Shown: in pieces, positions 1-8,248 of the stretch | Numbering within the stretch: position 1 is the first letter of the stretch | How the letters are laid out: every line of letters begins with the position of its first letter | Origin: Chrysomallon squamiferum | Taxonomy: Eukaryota; Mollusca; Gastropoda; Neomphalida; Peltospiridae | NCBI GenBank assembly: GCA_012295275.1 | Contig: CM022678.1 | Coordinates: forward strand, 7,641,099 to 7,653,598 | DNA length: 12,500 nucleotides | Reading direction: 5' to 3' | Notes under the pieces: model-generated | The model's input: the letters and a program-made list of their open reading frames with translations, nothing else | Databases searched by the model: none | What the model was told of the DNA's origin: nothing | Program-made: the position numbers and the translations under genes

Positions 1-126
1 CATATGTGTATGAGTAATAAAGTGTTAGTAAGTTCATGTGTTAGAGAGAGGATAGATGGGTGTTTGTACATGAGTAGAGAGATGTGTATAATGATTAGAG
101 GTGTATATGTTGGTATATGTGTGTTT

Positions 127-180
<54 letters not shown>
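127..180. repeat. Compound (GATA)n-(GACA)n microsatellite
   Basis: About ten perfect TAGA/GATA units run directly into four GACA units. The change from GATA to GACA is a single T-to-C step, which then seems to have expanded. Read on the other strand it gives repeated leucine-serine-isoleucine-tyrosine, which explains the apparent open frames crossing it. Confidence 0.97.
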
Positions 181-684
181 TACTGGCAGGCAAGTAAATT
201 CATTGGTAGAGAGACACAATAAGGACATTTTGGAGATAACATTATTATGAATGAACACAGGGATAGAGCAGTGGACAGAAAGCTGTTTGTTTGGATTATC
301 AATGACATATTAATAGTAAAATAATTCCTAAAAAAGCTAAGAATACTAAAGATATTTCAAATATACTCAGTCTTTCAAGGTAATTTCTTTTTACAATTCT
401 GTATATATTAAAATATTAAAAAATATTTCAGTATCCATGCAGTGTCATTTATTCCTAAATTTACTGTCATTTTTAAATACATTTTTAAAATCTGGTTTCA
501 AAAGTCCAATAAAAATATTTTTCTATAAACCTGCCTGTCTACATGAGAATCTCTCAGTTGTACATTTGTACATATTTCTATCATCCTTTCTGTCTCAACT
601 AACAAAGCACACCAACCTCTACCCATCTCATTGTCAGTTCTGTTTATCTATCCATCATCTACATGTATATGCTGCTGTCAATCT

Positions 685-747
685 ATGTGTGTGTGTTTTG
701 TCATCTCTCTCTCTCTCTTGCTCTCACACACACACACACATACACAC

Positions 748-790
<43 letters not shown>
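685..790. repeat. Compound (GT)n / (CT)n / (CA)n microsatellite
   Basis: A short GT tract is followed by a CT tract from about 703 and then a long CA tract to about 789, broken by small interruptions near 741 and 749. Purely simple sequence; the frame crossing it from 437 to 817 is not a gene. Confidence 0.97.
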
Positions 791-791
<1 letters not shown>

Positions 792-876
792 AACTATTCT
801 GTTATTTTGTAAAGTAGTTATTTCAAAGAATCTAAAATCTAAAATCAACTTGTACACAGTCCAATGTAATCAAACA

Positions 877-921
<45 letters not shown>

Positions 922-955
922 GTAGTAGAAGTAATAGAAGTAATACTATTATTAA
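877..955. repeat. (ATT)n microsatellite with AGT/AGA-type derived flank
   Basis: About fourteen ATT units (877-920) pass into a decayed part made of AGT, AGA and AAT triplets up to about 955. The same ATT-to-AGT succession appears at 9403-9462, and a mainly AGT-type relative lies at 12378-12495. Confidence 0.95.
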
Positions 956-1027
956 GACAAAAATCGAAAAGAGATAGTGCACGCTTTTCAAACAAATATG
1001 TAGACAAGATAAATCAATTAACAAAAG

Positions 1028-1050
1028 AATAAATAAATAAATAAATAAAT
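1028..1050. repeat. (AAAT)n microsatellite
   Basis: Nearly six perfect AAAT units. Confidence 0.93.
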
Positions 1051-1474
1051 ATGTTAAGGTCTCTCTAAGTGAATTTTGTTCTTTTTCAGATTTTTCTTCA
1101 GCAGTGATAAAACTCGTTTGTATAGTCTACTCACACAGAAAAACATTCAATCTCGAATATCATTTGGAAATTCCCAGATCTATTTTTGGAAAGTGCGCTT
1201 TTATAATTTTTACAAGAAAAAACCGGAAGTTAATGTGAAACTTCTATTCTGTTTTTATGTTTCCATATATAATATTATATTGTATTACATTACATTATGT
1301 TAAGTTGTACAGGACTGTTGTACGCATGTTATAACAATGAATAATCTAAATCCCATCTTGTATATAACTGCGACAAAACACATACGTAAGTACTCCATCT
1401 TTATTCTCCAGGAAATAAATAAATAAAGACAAATGGTCTATGTAATATTTACAGATATATATATTATTTACGTT

Positions 1475-1559
1475 AAAAAAAAAAAAAAAAAAAAAAAACA
1501 ACAACAACAACAAACACACAGGGAGGGATACATATCCAAACACAACAACAACAACAACA
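1475..1559. repeat. A24 tract with two (CAA)n tracts
   Basis: An uninterrupted run of about 24 A is followed by CAA units, then about 30 bases of mixed sequence, then a second CAA tract at 1541-1559. A long A run leading into a simple repeat can mark the 3' end of a retroposed element, but no element body or target-site duplication is recognisable here. Confidence 0.9.
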
Positions 1560-1637
1560 TATCAAAGAGGTATAACTCAACTACAGTTCGGTAGATACCG
1601 CTCAGCGAAATAAAATATTTACTACTTCGCTTTTTTG

Positions 1638-1644
1638 TTTTTTT

Positions 1645-1707
<63 letters not shown>
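1638..1707. repeat. T tract followed by (ATT)n microsatellite
   Basis: About 19 T residues are followed by about seventeen ATT units. The T run is in opposite polarity to the A24 run 140 bases upstream, so the two could pair. Confidence 0.95.
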
Positions 1708-1900
1708 TGTTTGTAGAGAGCTTGAAGAAATTTAAAATTTTTAAAATTAAAATTTAACAAATGCCATTTTAGTTAAAAAACTATATATATAAATATTTCT
1801 TCCTGCTATTTAACTTTTTTTTTTCGAGAACTGAGTGGAATAAAAAGAAACTGTGGAGTAGCTGGTAATAGATTATGAACTAAATTTAATAATCTCATCA

Positions 1901-2092
1901 GTGACTTTCTTCAAGCCTGTTAGACATAAAACATTGATTCAGTTTTTAAATTATATAATGGACTCTGTCAAAACCGGTCTTTTATTAGTCCGGATCTTTT
2001 GTAACGGAACTGATTCGAAATCCCGTCCAGCTATCAAAACGCTAATTCTGATTTCGAGAGTAAATTGCAGAAGAAAAGAACAATTTAAATAG
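1901..2092 (+). other. Unrecognised 63-codon open frame, doubtful
   Basis: An ATG-started frame in the CpG-retaining block. Its second half is less AT-biased than the surroundings and holds several CpGs, a short hydrophobic run near residues 26-32 and a basic end with RVNCRRK. No domain is recognised and no clear splice sites frame it. It may equally be a chance opening, since such frames are common in AT-rich DNA. No function is proposed. Confidence 0.15.
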
Positions 2093-2271
2093 AATCACTT
2101 CTTAAACAATGACTGCAATTTGTTACGACACAAAGATACAGCAGACAATTAAATATCTAAAATACTTAACCGATTTCAGCCAAATTTAGTTTTAAAAAAA
2201 TAAATAAAGCAACAACAAAAACCCCACAAAATAAAAGAGAAGCGAGTAAAACGGACGAAGCCCGTCACACT

Positions 2272-2475
2272 TCACACTGACAAATTAACACAGGCCACCG
2301 TTTGTTCTCGTTTTTCTAGCCCACCTCTGTTGTACACTCTAACTACACCCTCCAGAGTTATCTCCCCTAGCAGAATTATAAAATAAACAACACTTATTAG
2401 AACAACACTGTTATAATACTTAAGACGTACATTTTTCGTTTTCTTATTAAATTCTAGAGTGTAAACATATTGCAT
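2272..2475 (-). other. Unrecognised 67-codon open frame with hydrophobic stretch, doubtful
   Basis: The frame reads from 2475 down to 2272. It has a hydrophobic stretch around residues 24-36 (core VVLISVVYFIILL), then a charged part with GEITLEG and GGLEKRE and one cysteine near the end. The arrangement resembles a membrane-anchored or secreted N-terminus, but the first 23 residues are lysine- and asparagine-rich as in random AT-rich translation. No splice context or homologous family is recognised. Confidence 0.17.
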
Positions 2476-2578
2476 TCTTACTGTACTTTAAAGTGAAATT
2501 AAGAGAAGAATTTTCATGAAATCAACTGTGTAAATGGAGATATTTAGTATTTGCAATTTAAGACAGGAAGATAAACAG

Positions 2579-2605
2579 TGTGTGTGTGTGTGTGTGTTTG
2601 TGTGT
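2579..2605. repeat. (TG)n microsatellite
   Basis: A TG tract with one TT interruption. It creates the cysteine-valine run in the plus-strand frame 2534-2848, which I do not treat as a gene. Confidence 0.95.
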
Positions 2606-2682
2606 TATAGGAAATGTTGTTTTTATCAAGAAATATGTGTAATTATTGAACTGAAAGCAAAGTGGATAGAGGTGGTGATGGT

Positions 2683-2813
2683 CTATTGGAACCCTAGGTA
2701 TCCACAGAGGCTAGCGTCTGTAGAAAAAATAAACTGTGACATTAAAGACATGCTTGTTTGTTGGTTAGGAGAAAACAATACAGCTGAATGGACTGCTGGA
2801 CACATATTTAAGT
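2683..2813 (-). pseudogene. Possible degenerate EGF-like exon next to a CA repeat
   Basis: On the minus strand a (CA)n tract ends in CAG at 2815-2814. The next bases, read in phase 1, give AC TTA AAT ATG TGT, that is D-L-N-M-C, close to the D-[IL]-[DN]-E-C opening of calcium-binding EGF modules. The frame stays open to TAG at 2683 but contains only one further cysteine, so most of the module would be lost. It lies beyond the suggested end of the minus-strand locus, so it may belong to another copy. The DNA is less AT-rich than its surroundings. A chance match is quite possible. Confidence 0.22.
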
Positions 2814-2814
2814 C

Positions 2815-2840
2815 TGTGTGTTTGTGTGTGTGTGTGTGTT
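2815..2840. repeat. (TG)n microsatellite
   Basis: A TG tract with one TT interruption, directly beside the candidate acceptor at 2814-2815 on the minus strand. Confidence 0.95.
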
Positions 2841-3131
2841 CACAGTAACATTTATATAATATTTGTAAGCATTTGTGATTCATTTTTTTTATTTATTTAT
2901 CTACAGTGTGACTGGTATGTTTTGATAATAACGATCATTTTGATGAGATAATTGTAACAGTAAAGATTCAAATTAATAAAGAAACAAAAATAAATAATAC
3001 AGTACTTTCAAATATGAGCACATTCATTTGAACGAACTGTTGTAGTAAATTAGCACATTATCTATTATATTCACGTTTACTATAGTATCTACTATATTAA
3101 TGGTATACTACCATATACAAAATACTATATA

Positions 3132-3196
3132 CCATATCAACTGTATTCCATATCTACTACTGTAAATGATATCCATATCAACTGTATTTCATACTT
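3132..3196. repeat. Short direct repeat, 41-base spacing
   Basis: Two near-identical copies of CCATATCAACTGTATT start at 3132 and 3173. They lie in a patch of repeated TACTATA and CCATAT words from about 3075, including a small ATGGTA/TACCAT hairpin with a 3-base loop near 3100-3114. It looks like a decayed tandem repeat. Confidence 0.6.
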
Positions 3197-3204
3197 GATC
3201 TCAG

Positions 3205-3250
3205 AATGATTGGTGCAGTTCTTAGTGGTACCTACAGGTTTGATTCCAAG
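3205..3250 (+). mobile_element. Possible tRNA-derived SINE head remnant
   Basis: TTGGTGCAGT near 3211 resembles the RNA polymerase III A box (TGGCGCAGTGG in many tRNA-type SINEs), and GGTTTGATTCC near 3238 matches the B box GGTTCGANTCC except for one base. The boxes are slightly closer than usual and no tRNA cloverleaf can be folded, so this would be an old SINE promoter rather than a tRNA gene. No poly(A) tail or target-site duplication was identified. Confidence 0.27.
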
Positions 3251-4206
3251 TTATGAACACATACAAAATAAAATTACATCATTTTATTTACCCGTTCTGT
3301 TTTTATACATCTGCAGATGAAACTATAAATAGACATGGATATGATTTTGTGTGTGTTTTGAAAGGAATGTAATCCAAAATCATGTTTTTTTTTTTTTTTT
3401 TTTGAATCTTTAAAATCTAAAAATAAAGTTACATTTATTTATTTATTTACATTAAACTGGTCTTTGATTTTTCATTTTATTTTCTGTGTTATCACACATT
3501 TCAGAATCAGAAAATTCAAATAATCTTATTGACCTTCTAATTAATATACCTATGAATTTATCCATTTAAATAAATTTACTTAAAATAATTGTAACAGAAG
3601 AATTTATGATTATGGGTTAATATATCAAAACAATATAAATAAAAATTATCCTAGTAAATAGAAATTTGTTTCTCCATTATGATAATGCTAGCTAAAATTT
3701 TATAATTGAAAACAAAATAATTTGTAATATTTAATTCAACAAAAATACTTTTTCATATGAAAAATATGATTTTAGAAAAACTTCTAAAAGTTATAAGATT
3801 TCTGATTTATCCAGTAAAACTATATTAATAAAATATACATGAAATAAAAAAGAATACCAAGACATTTGTTTACAAAAAAATATTTTAAATTAATATCTAA
3901 TTTGACAGATAAATAATCTGCAAATTACTAATTAACTAAATTTCTAATTACTGAGTTTATCTTCCAAACAACAAATACATACATATATAAGTTTACATAT
4001 TTCCTTCCATTTTGTATTTTATTAACATACTTTTACTGGGTAAATCTTTACCACAAGTCTTGGTCTTTTATATTTGGGTTATATGATTAAGTAGATTATT
4101 CTTTCAAAAAAACAAACAAAAAAAAACAACACAGGAAACAAGAAATATATTTAAAAAAAATAATTAAAAAAAATAATATATAAAAATAATAAAAAATCTT
4201 CCTTTT

Positions 4207-4212
4207 TTTATT
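4207..4212 (-). promoter_or_regulatory. Candidate poly(A) signal for the minus-strand locus
   Basis: Reads AATAAA on the minus strand, about 110 bases beyond the last stop of the 4675-4324 coding remnant. Such hexamers are frequent by chance in DNA this AT-rich, so only the position supports it. Confidence 0.25.
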
Positions 4213-4323
4213 ATAAAACTTTTGTTTGTTTGTTTTGTTTAAAACAAGAAATCAATGCTTTCTAAGATCAGTCATATTCATCTTCTTTTCAAATTTGTAT
4301 CATAAGAATTAATGTCATATTTT

Positions 4324-4675
4324 TCACCATTGTTTGAAATACACTTTGAAATAATCATCATTTTCCCTATCATGTATTGTCTGAATGTTTTTATTTTTCT
4401 CACTCATTAGGATCATTTGAAATATTAGTTCTTGTTTAAGACTGCTGCAGACTTGACTGTTCTTGGTGCTGTGTCTGGTCAAACATTTTTCTCACTGCTG
4501 TGACTGACTGAAAAAAGAGGCAGAACTGAATCCAGCATCTGTTTCATGATTTCTGAATCAGTCTGGCATCAACTATCAAAACTTTGATAGCAAAAACTCA
4601 AATCTTCATCAAACTTGGCCACAGATTTTCATTTCTGCTTTGATATGTCTGTGCACTGAACTCCATCAAACCATC
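4324..4675 (-). pseudogene. Degenerate terminal coding exon of minus-strand locus, unrecognised tail
   Basis: An acceptor TATAG at 4677-4676 follows a TTA repeat. Entry in phase 1 gives GWFDGVQCTDIS, and this frame runs 83 codons with in-frame stops only at 4631-4629, 4571-4569 and 4481-4479, all TGA. Near the A5 run around 4490 a one-base loss would switch it to a second frame that is open for about 55 codons (through CSSLKQELIF and NIQTIHDREN) to TGA at 4326-4324. Joined, this is about 115 codons with two internal TGAs and one slip. The product would be hydrophilic, with charged helical stretches such as DSEIMKQMLDS, and no recognisable domain. It could be a cytoplasmic tail. The DNA is distinctly less AT-rich than its flanks. 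Function unknown. Confidence 0.45.
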
Positions 4676-4679
4676 CTAT

Positions 4680-4693
4680 AAATAATAATAATA

Positions 4694-4748
<55 letters not shown>

Positions 4749-4788
4749 TTAAGAAGAAGAAGAAGAAGAAAAACACAACAACAACAAT
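4680..4788. repeat. (TAA)n microsatellite with (AAG)n and (CAA)n end
   Basis: About 69 bases of TAA units with one early interruption are followed by AAG units near 4751-4770 and CAA units near 4776-4787. On the minus strand it is a TTA-rich tract ending at the candidate acceptor 4677-4676. Confidence 0.96.
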
Positions 4789-4799
4789 GGTAATAATTG

Positions 4800-5050
4800 T
4801 GATATTAGAAGCAAGAATAATTATTATAATAATAATAGTGAAAATATCTACTGTTTTAATATTAATACTAAAAATTTGTATTACAATAAAGTAACACACT
4901 CTATACATATATTTGCTGTTAGGCTAATATTAATTTACTGCTTCAAAACTTACTTATCTATATTTTGCATCAATTTAATTGAAAATATGAAGTAGCATCA
5001 TGTTCCACTATTGTTCATTGAAATAGTTGTCTTTTTTAAAAATCACTTAT
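4800..5050. other. AT-rich intron-like stretch, no gene seen
   Basis: It shows AT-rich intron-like composition with no exon-like island on either strand and no CpG. Confidence 0.55.
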
Positions 5051-5052
5051 TA

Positions 5053-5187
5053 AGAAATATGTAGAAATCTGACTGCCACAGTTACATCAATGACACACGA
5101 GAGATAGACTTTCACTGGAATTGTTTCATTCAGGATGATATTTCTACTACCTGAATCAAAGTGTATAATTACTTGTTGTCTACCACA
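5053..5187 (-). pseudogene. Possible coding remnant, minus-strand locus
   Basis: A 45-codon open frame on the minus strand that starts just after a TGA (5190-5188) and ends at TAA (5052-5050). It includes CGRQQVIIHFDSGSRN and NETIPVKVYLSC, a composition unlike the lysine/asparagine noise nearby, and it holds a CpG in a CpG-poor region. A possible acceptor AG lies just before the TGA; read through it in phase 0, the TGA would replace one codon in front of CGRQQ. The end VYLSCVIDVTVAV is mildly hydrophobic but too polar to call a membrane helix. No family recognised. Confidence 0.3.
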
Positions 5188-5634
5188 TCAAGTCTACTAT
5201 TTCAAGTCAGTGGAACCTCACGTCTCAGATCCTAGGTTGCTTAGGTTTGCAACATTTTCCATACCAACAACTATACCATATTAATAGGATCAGTAAAAAA
5301 TGTCCTGATATTTGAAGACAGTATCTATTCTGTTTTTGTACAACAGTTTATTTTAAAAAGAAATTCACAAAATATTAATTTTTCACTGAATGCATTAAAC
5401 TAGAAATACCTGATTAAACAGAAGTAATTTAATACTCATCAAACAACATAAAAACATAAAATGAGATGTTGATTGAGAAGAAAAGACATCACCACTATTT
5501 TAAAAGTCTTCAGCTATATTTTTTATCACATTAAAACATTTCCTTATACATAAAATAATCTCATATTAATGCTTCAACATTTTCAGCATTACTATCATTT
5601 AAAACATTTTCTTATTATACACAATTCAAGGCTT
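5188..5634. other. Intron-like stretch with a weak coding-like patch
   Basis: Minus-strand translation of about 5290-5188 gives short coding-like pieces (GMENVANLSNLGSE) broken by TGA and TAG stops, with one CpG. I cannot define an exon. The remainder to 5634 is AT-rich and empty. Confidence 0.4.
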
Positions 5635-5747
5635 TCACAAAAATCTGTGCTTGTAGCTGAAAGTTAGTTTGGAAAATGAGTGCACTGTTTTGACTTCTTT
5701 ACATGATGTGCTGGTATTGAGGAATGAGAGGACGGCTGTCATACAAT
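5635..5747 (-). pseudogene. Degenerate EGF-like exon, minus-strand locus
   Basis: Acceptor CTGTAG ends at 5748. Phase-1 entry gives a first split codon (G)AT = D, then C-M-T-A-V, and the frame is open for 36 codons to TGA at 5637-5635. D-C, a cysteine 14 residues later in STSCKEV, and a following HSF that matches the usual GSF region fit an EGF module with cysteines 1 and 3 kept and 2, 4 and 5 replaced. F (TTC) stands where cysteine 2 would be, one base from TGC. The preceding exon candidate ends in G, so the split codon is GAT as expected. One of the few local CpGs (5733) lies inside. No certain donor. EGF identity is probable, not proven. Confidence 0.4.
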
Positions 5748-5759
5748 CTACAGTTTACT

Positions 5760-6005
5760 GCCCTTTACCTTAATTTCATTACTAAAACTACACAATGTGA
5801 TATCTGACTCATATCATGCTGGCTAGTCACATTTGATGTTTTTAAAAAATTAACATACTATTGTACTATTTAATTTCTTATTATTTTAAAAATTATTATT
5901 ATTATTATAAATAAACAAAAGACGTCCTGATAAAAAGAAGTCAGTGTGTAAAATAAAGTTTAAGTTTGTGAATTAATAAAAGAAAGAAACAAAACTCAGA
6001 TGAAC
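5760..6005. other. Intron-like stretch, no gene seen
   Basis: AT-rich, with a short ATT run near 5894-5909. It would be the intron between the exon candidates on either side. Confidence 0.5.
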
Positions 6006-6012
6006 TGGTCAC

Positions 6013-6118
6013 CTGTAGACTGCACACACAACACACCAGCTCTGCATGTCAGAGTACAAGTCTGGAAAATTCTCCCTCATCTTCTACCATTAGCACTTGT
6101 GTGACCTTTTTCTCTTTT
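6013..6118 (-). pseudogene. Cysteine-containing exon candidate, minus-strand locus
   Basis: Good acceptor CACTTTCAG (AG at 6120-6119) and donor CTACAG/GTGACC (GT at 6012-6011) bound 106 bases. Phase-0 entry gives KREKGHTSANGRR, a TGA at 6079-6077, then GRIFQTCTLTCRAGVLCVQS and exit in phase 1, which fits the next exon's D-C start. The three cysteines and TCRAG resemble the second half of an EGF-like or other disulfide module. If the TGA was CGA it encoded arginine in an arginine-rich run. A second frame (phase 2, KKVTQVLMVEDEGEFSRL) is also open for about 22 codons and cannot be excluded. Confidence 0.38.
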
Positions 6119-6831
6119 CTGAAAGTGTGAAAATGTTTTGAGAACAAAATAAAATAAAAATTGCTAGTTTGTTGTTTAGTTTTTGTTTTATGTTTTGTTT
6201 TTTTGTTAACATTTTTTTTCTGTGTGTGTGAGTTGTTTCCGTTTACCATGATTAACACATTATTTTTATTATGTACAAGCAGTTTCAAACTTAAATTAGT
6301 GTTATAAATACTGCAACGTTTTATCCTAGATTAATTAATAGTTTTACATTAAAGGGAAGTTGAAAAGGTTAAATATAAAATTGTTTTCTTCCTGAAAAAT
6401 TAAAAATTAAAATGATTCACTTTCATTTCCAAACAAGTAAAAAGTACTCTTTTTTTTACTAAAACTTTATAGGTCTGTCCCACTATTAACATTTGACTTT
6501 AAAACCCAATATATTATAATTTAGAACATTCACTTTTCTTTTGAAAACCAAGTTACTGTCACAAACACAATTAAAAACTAATTCTTTGCTTGGACACGTA
6601 TACCCTTTTAAATGAGATAATAAGAATAACAAAACAATCATAAAAATGAATAGCCATTTATAATATTTTATTTTAAAACTATTTTATAAATCTGTATTTC
6701 CAAAATACAACATTCATAAATGAATTGCTGCTATCATTTTACTGTTATCTTTGTCAATAGAATAACATTAAAATTATTTTTCTCTAAAATCTATTAATAA
6801 TCTGAGTAGAAGGATGAATGTTTTTAAATAC
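6119..6831. other. AT-rich intron-like stretch, no gene seen
   Basis: Long A- and T-rich intron-like DNA containing three CpGs. The minus-strand open frame 6288-6049 is lysine- and threonine-rich low-complexity translation through it, and is not treated as a gene. Confidence 0.5.
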
Positions 6832-6887
6832 TTTCTTTATTGGCAGCATTCTGAAATACTGACCATTACATACGGATCTTTTAAAGT
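6832..6887 (-). pseudogene. Short exon candidate, minus-strand locus
   Basis: Acceptor GGTTTCAG (AG at 6889-6888), then 56 bases with phase-1 entry and phase-0 exit: split codon, then FKRSVCNGQYFRMLPIKK, then a weak donor GTATTT. The preceding candidate ends in T, so the split codon is TAC, tyrosine. Phase-0 exit matches the phase-0 entry of the next candidate. The patch is less AT-rich than its flanks and holds a CpG (6873). Too short to assign to a family; the frame continues open past the donor, so the 3' border is uncertain. Confidence 0.33.
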
Positions 6888-7360
6888 CTGAAACCATCCA
6901 GTTTGAATAATAAAATTGTATTTAGATAGGTAAAAACATCATTCAGTATATACACTAAAACTGAATATTTTTACCATATATTTACCATTTATCATCTAAA
7001 GTATAGAATGAAGAAAATAATCTTTAACAGAGCCAAACAAACTCATTTTAATAAAAGAAGATTTAAAATGTTTAGTAATTAACAAAATAATAAAAAAATA
7101 AATAAAAATAAATAAAATTAAGTATAAGTTACTGGACTGTTCACACAATATGGGCTGTGGGATATTTTCAATGTACATTGTTATTAATAAATAATTTTTA
7201 TGAGTAATGCCTAATCATTATAATGATAATAATAAAATAATTAACAAAACAACAGCAAATAAGTGATTATTATTACGATATTTTATAATCAATAAATTAT
7301 AAAGAGCTCCTACAGAACTTATTTTACTGTCTAATAACAAAAATAAAATAAAAAACTCAC
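6888..7360. other. AT-rich intron-like stretch, no gene seen
   Basis: Low-complexity A/T sequence including AAATA runs near 7090-7118 and short ATAAT tracts near 7222-7240. It would be the intron between two exon candidates. Confidence 0.5.
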
Positions 7361-7438
7361 ATCTCAGAATGGTGCAGTCTGCATAAGAATGGTTTCTTAA
7401 CAGGTGATTCATCCTTCTCCATGATGTAAATTCCCATT
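7361..7438 (-). pseudogene. Most upstream exon candidate of the minus-strand locus
   Basis: A 78-base block between acceptor TGTTAAG (AG at 7440-7439) and a strong donor GAGAT/GTGAGT (GT at 7360-7359). Phase 1 in and out gives, after a split codon, WEFTSWRRMNHLLRNHSYA and then DCTILR. There is no stop, two tryptophans and one cysteine, and length and phase are symmetrical. A second frame (YIMEKDESPVKKPFL) is also open, so frame choice rests on phase agreement with the next candidate. A start codon and signal peptide are not seen and would have to lie further upstream, toward 7.5-8.2 kb. Family not recognised. Confidence 0.38.
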
Positions 7439-7618
7439 CTTAACAGAATAATAATGCAATGACCTACCAAAGATAGCAATACCAATAGTAAATACAATAT
7501 ATATTATTTTTTGTAAGAAGATGATATTTTTTCAGAAAATACAGTTTTCTCTGCTTATTATCGTTTGTGAATGTCATAATAAATTTATTTGCATGTGAAA
7601 TTGCCAACACATACACAC

Positions 7619-7622
<4 letters not shown>

Positions 7623-7706
<84 letters not shown>
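7623..7706. repeat. (CT)n microsatellite
   Basis: About 84 bases of CT with a single phase slip near 7650. It produces the leucine-serine run in the plus-strand frame 7567-7803, which is not a gene. Confidence 0.98.
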
Positions 7707-7707
<1 letters not shown>

Positions 7708-7881
7708 AAAAATTATATTAAATTGAATAATCAACAAGTAACACGTTACCGAATTAAAAATAAAAATAATCTGGCTGTCAAACATCAGTTCATACTGTTT
7801 TGAAAAGCGTAGCATACATTCGAATCCGTGTATGTTCGATACATCGTGGTTTATCGAGACTAGCCTGGCCTTAACCTAATT

Positions 7882-8046
7882 TTATTTAGTATTTAAGAAG
7901 TAATTAATTTGTTTATTCTCACAAAAATTATTGTAAAATTTGTAGAAATTAATTCTGGTTTCCGACCTACATGTGATTTCCTGTCTATTGTCGCAGCCAC
8001 AGTATAACTTGTGGTATTTGAAGAAGTAATTCTCTGTCAGATTATC
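7882..8046 (-). other. Cysteine-bearing 54-codon open frame, doubtful
   Basis: Reads on the minus strand from just after a TGA (8049-8047) to TAA (7884-7882) without a methionine. It includes YHKLYCGCDNRQEITCRSE and a later cysteine near its end, so it is unusual in having several cysteines. The rest is rich in N, F, Y and K as expected for AT-rich chance translation. It lies upstream of the minus-strand exon chain and could hold a 5' exon, but no splice sites are convincing. Confidence 0.17.
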
Positions 8047-8248
8047 TCAAGTATGTATTTACAATTAACTTAGATTTTACAAACAGGACAATTATACTGT
8101 ATTCATTTCTGAGCTAAAAATGAAATTAAGAAAATATATATAATAATTATTAATATTCTGCCGAGATGATCCGAACGGTCACGATCAGTTTTACGATACT
8201 GGGTCAGCGAGACTCGCGGTTTTGTTTATCAAGACTACAGAAAACGCC

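Larger units (their letters stand above)
1..960. other. CpG-free AT-rich spacer with microsatellites
   Basis: I can find no CpG dinucleotide in this block, and no exon-like island that I can defend. The longer open frames here run through the (GATA)n and (CA)n repeats or are rich in F, L, S and H, so they look accidental. The complete lack of CpG resembles the two pseudogene bodies further on, so it could be the end or an intron of a third transcribed unit beyond the window edge. That is inference only. Confidence 0.6.
961..2460. other. CpG-retaining spacer, no confirmed gene
   Basis: About 30 CpGs occur in these 1.5 kb, against none in the 960 bases before and about 15 in the 5.3 kb after. 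In animals with mosaic methylation this marks an unmethylated stretch such as intergenic DNA or a promoter. The only frames of note are a 63-codon plus-strand frame at 1901-2092 and a 67-codon minus-strand frame at 2475-2272, described separately. The rest is repeat tract and AT-rich spacer. Confidence 0.6.
2890..4200. other. AT-rich CpG-poor stretch without a gene
   Basis: Outside the repeat and SINE-like patch listed separately, I see no exon-like island on either strand. The sequence is A- and T-run rich, with a 17-T run near 3386-3402 and a dense A-rich patch near 4108-4196. Translations are dominated by K, N, I, F and Y with frequent TAA. It fits intron or downstream flank of the minus-strand locus. 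Confidence 0.6.

Noticed and set aside
34-308. Two overlapping minus-strand frames
   Set aside because: Both run through the (GATA)n-(GACA)n repeat, which supplies most of the codons.
437-817. 126-codon plus-strand open frame
   Set aside because: Its last third is the (CT)n-(CA)n microsatellite and the rest is F/L/S/H-rich with no domain or splice context; the block is CpG-free spacer.
2000-2035. GATTCGAAATCCCG, similar to a tRNA T-loop
   Set aside because: The stem bases do not pair and no D-arm, anticodon arm or acceptor stem fits; no tRNA gene.
2534-2848. 104-codon plus-strand frame with many cysteines
   Set aside because: The cysteines come from two (TG)n tracts. The middle part is somewhat coding-like, but the minus strand of the same DNA has a better argument (acceptor and D-L-N-M-C).
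4666-4908. 80-codon minus-strand frame with a long leucine/isoleucine run
   Set aside because: The apparent membrane helix is translated (TTA)n microsatellite.
7400-7500. Hydrophobic minus-strand translation (VLLSLVGHCIIILLRM) followed by basic residues, like a membrane anchor
   Set aside because: It needs a frame that does not fit the phase of the next exon candidate and crosses the proposed acceptor at 7440; AT-rich DNA often gives such L/I/V runs. It remains a weak alternative.
7567-7803. 78-codon plus-strand frame
   Set aside because: Mostly translated (CT)n repeat.
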